Origin: Comamonadaceae bacterium
GTDB lineage: Bacteria > Pseudomonadota > Gammaproteobacteria > Burkholderiales > Burkholderiaceae_C
Direction of reading: 5' to 3'
Length of the DNA: 5,698 nt
Assembly (NCBI GenBank): GCA_021286965.1
Contig: JAJTBK010000441.1
Location: 1-5,698, forward strand
In this document: positions 5,174 to 5,698 of the stretch, piece after piece
Layout: each line of letters begins with the position of its first letter
Position numbering within the stretch: position 1 is the stretch's first letter
Program-made: the position numbers and the translations under genes
The notes under the pieces: model-generated
The model's database searches: none
Told to the model about the DNA's origin: nothing
Seen by the model: only the letters and a program-made list of their open reading frames with translations

Positions 5174-5698
5174 CCCAGCTCAACGACCTGCCCCAGCAGC
5201 GGCTGCAGTTCTACGCCACCGCCGCCTACCCCTGCAGCTACCTGGCGCAGCGCGAGGCGCGCTCGCTCGTCGCCACGCCCAGCCACCTGATCGACGCCGA
5301 CGTGTACTCCGAACTCGTGGCGCAGGGCTTTCGCCGCAGCGGCCTGTTCACCTACCGCCCGTGCTGCGACAGCTGCCAGGCCTGCCAGCCGCTGCGCGTG
5401 CTGGTGCACGACTTTGCCCCCGACCGCAGCCAGCGCCGCGCCTGGGCACGCCACCAGGGCCTGCAGGTGCAGGTGCTGCCGCTGTGCTTTACCGCCGAGC
5501 ATTACCAGCTCTACCTGCGCTACCAGCAAAGCCGGCACAGCGGCGGCGGCATGGACCAGGACAGCGTCGAGCAGTACACCCAGTTCCTGCTGCAAAGCCG
5601 GGTGCAGACGCGCCTGGTGGAGTTCCGCGATGCCCAGAGCGGGCAGCTGAAGATGGTCTCGCTCATCGACCTGCTGACCGACGGCCTATCGGCCGTCT
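5170..5698 (+). CDS. bpt: Aspartate/glutamate leucyltransferase (arginyl-tRNA--protein transferase family), N-terminal part cut by right edge
   Basis: Second N-degron transferase. Bpt moves Leu from leucyl-tRNA to N-terminal Asp or Glu (some homologues use Arg), creating a ClpS-recognised end. The first 176 codons are visible; full-length family members are about 240-280 residues, so roughly the last third is missing. The N-terminal ATE domain shows [13 protein letters not shown] (13-25), [12 protein letters not shown] (53-64) and a Cys cluster at 65, 66, 69 and 72 (CCDSCQAC), followed by [17 protein letters not shown] (85-96) and the start of the C-terminal GNAT-like domain with [12 protein letters not shown] (118-129) follow. 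Cys22, 66, 69 and 72 are the family's usual positions, while Cys65 replaces a residue that is commonly His or Arg. The aat-bpt overlap makes this a two-gene operon at least. Confidence 0.95.
   Translation, partial: MTQLNDLPQQRLQFYATAAYPCSYLAQREARSLVATPSHLIDADVYSELVAQGFRRSGLFTYRPCCDSCQACQPLRVLVHDFAPDRSQRRAWARHQGLQVQVLPLCFTAEHYQLYLRYQQSRHSGGGMDQDSVEQYTQFLLQSRVQTRLVEFRDAQSGQLKMVSLIDLLTDGLSAV

Noticed and set aside
4558..5595. Minus-strand frame of 345 codons across aat and bpt
   Set aside because: It crosses the boundary of two well-recognised plus-strand genes and shows no family features.

Overview
The window looks like ordinary chromosomal DNA from a high-GC betaproteobacterium, most likely a member of the Comamonadaceae (Acidovorax, Comamonas, Diaphorobacter or Alicycliphilus type). 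This placement is inference. It rests on the GC-rich third codon positions, a polyhydroxybutyrate phasin gene with its typical operator sequence, the aat-bpt gene pair, and an intergenic stretch that resembles a repeat common in that family. No mobile element, phage gene, CRISPR array, tRNA or rRNA was seen.

The left part (1-3443) is read from the minus strand. In transcription order it holds a polytopic ion-transporter-superfamily antiporter (3443-2028), a D-2-hydroxyacid dehydrogenase of the glyoxylate/hydroxypyruvate reductase type (2017-1052) that starts 10 bases after the antiporter stop, and the N-terminal 318 codons of rmuC (955-1), which runs off the left edge. A 96-base gap before rmuC contains an imperfect palindromic repeat.

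The intergenic region 3444-3675 separates the leftward unit from a rightward phasin gene (3676-4221). It carries a convincing sigma70-type promoter (TTGCTT, 16 bases, TAGAAT) flanked by two near-identical 17-base palindromic sites, TTGCTGCGCCGCAACAT and ATGCTGCACTGCAACAT. These fit the binding site of the PHB-responsive repressor PhaR. The phasin is therefore probably repressed when no PHB granules are present and induced when granules titrate PhaR.

Between the phasin and the next gene, 4222-4423 is unusually rich in inverted repeats and ends in a strong intrinsic terminator only 19 bases before the aat start codon. Then come aat (4424-5173) and bpt (5170-5698, cut by the right edge), overlapping by ATGA. 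Their products are the two bacterial leucyl-transferases of the N-degron pathway: Aat acts on N-terminal Lys/Arg and Bpt on N-terminal Asp/Glu, and both feed substrates to ClpS-ClpAP.

No undescribed system is evident. The observations most worth a second look are the two-operator phasin promoter and the terminator with a competing hairpin directly in front of aat-bpt.
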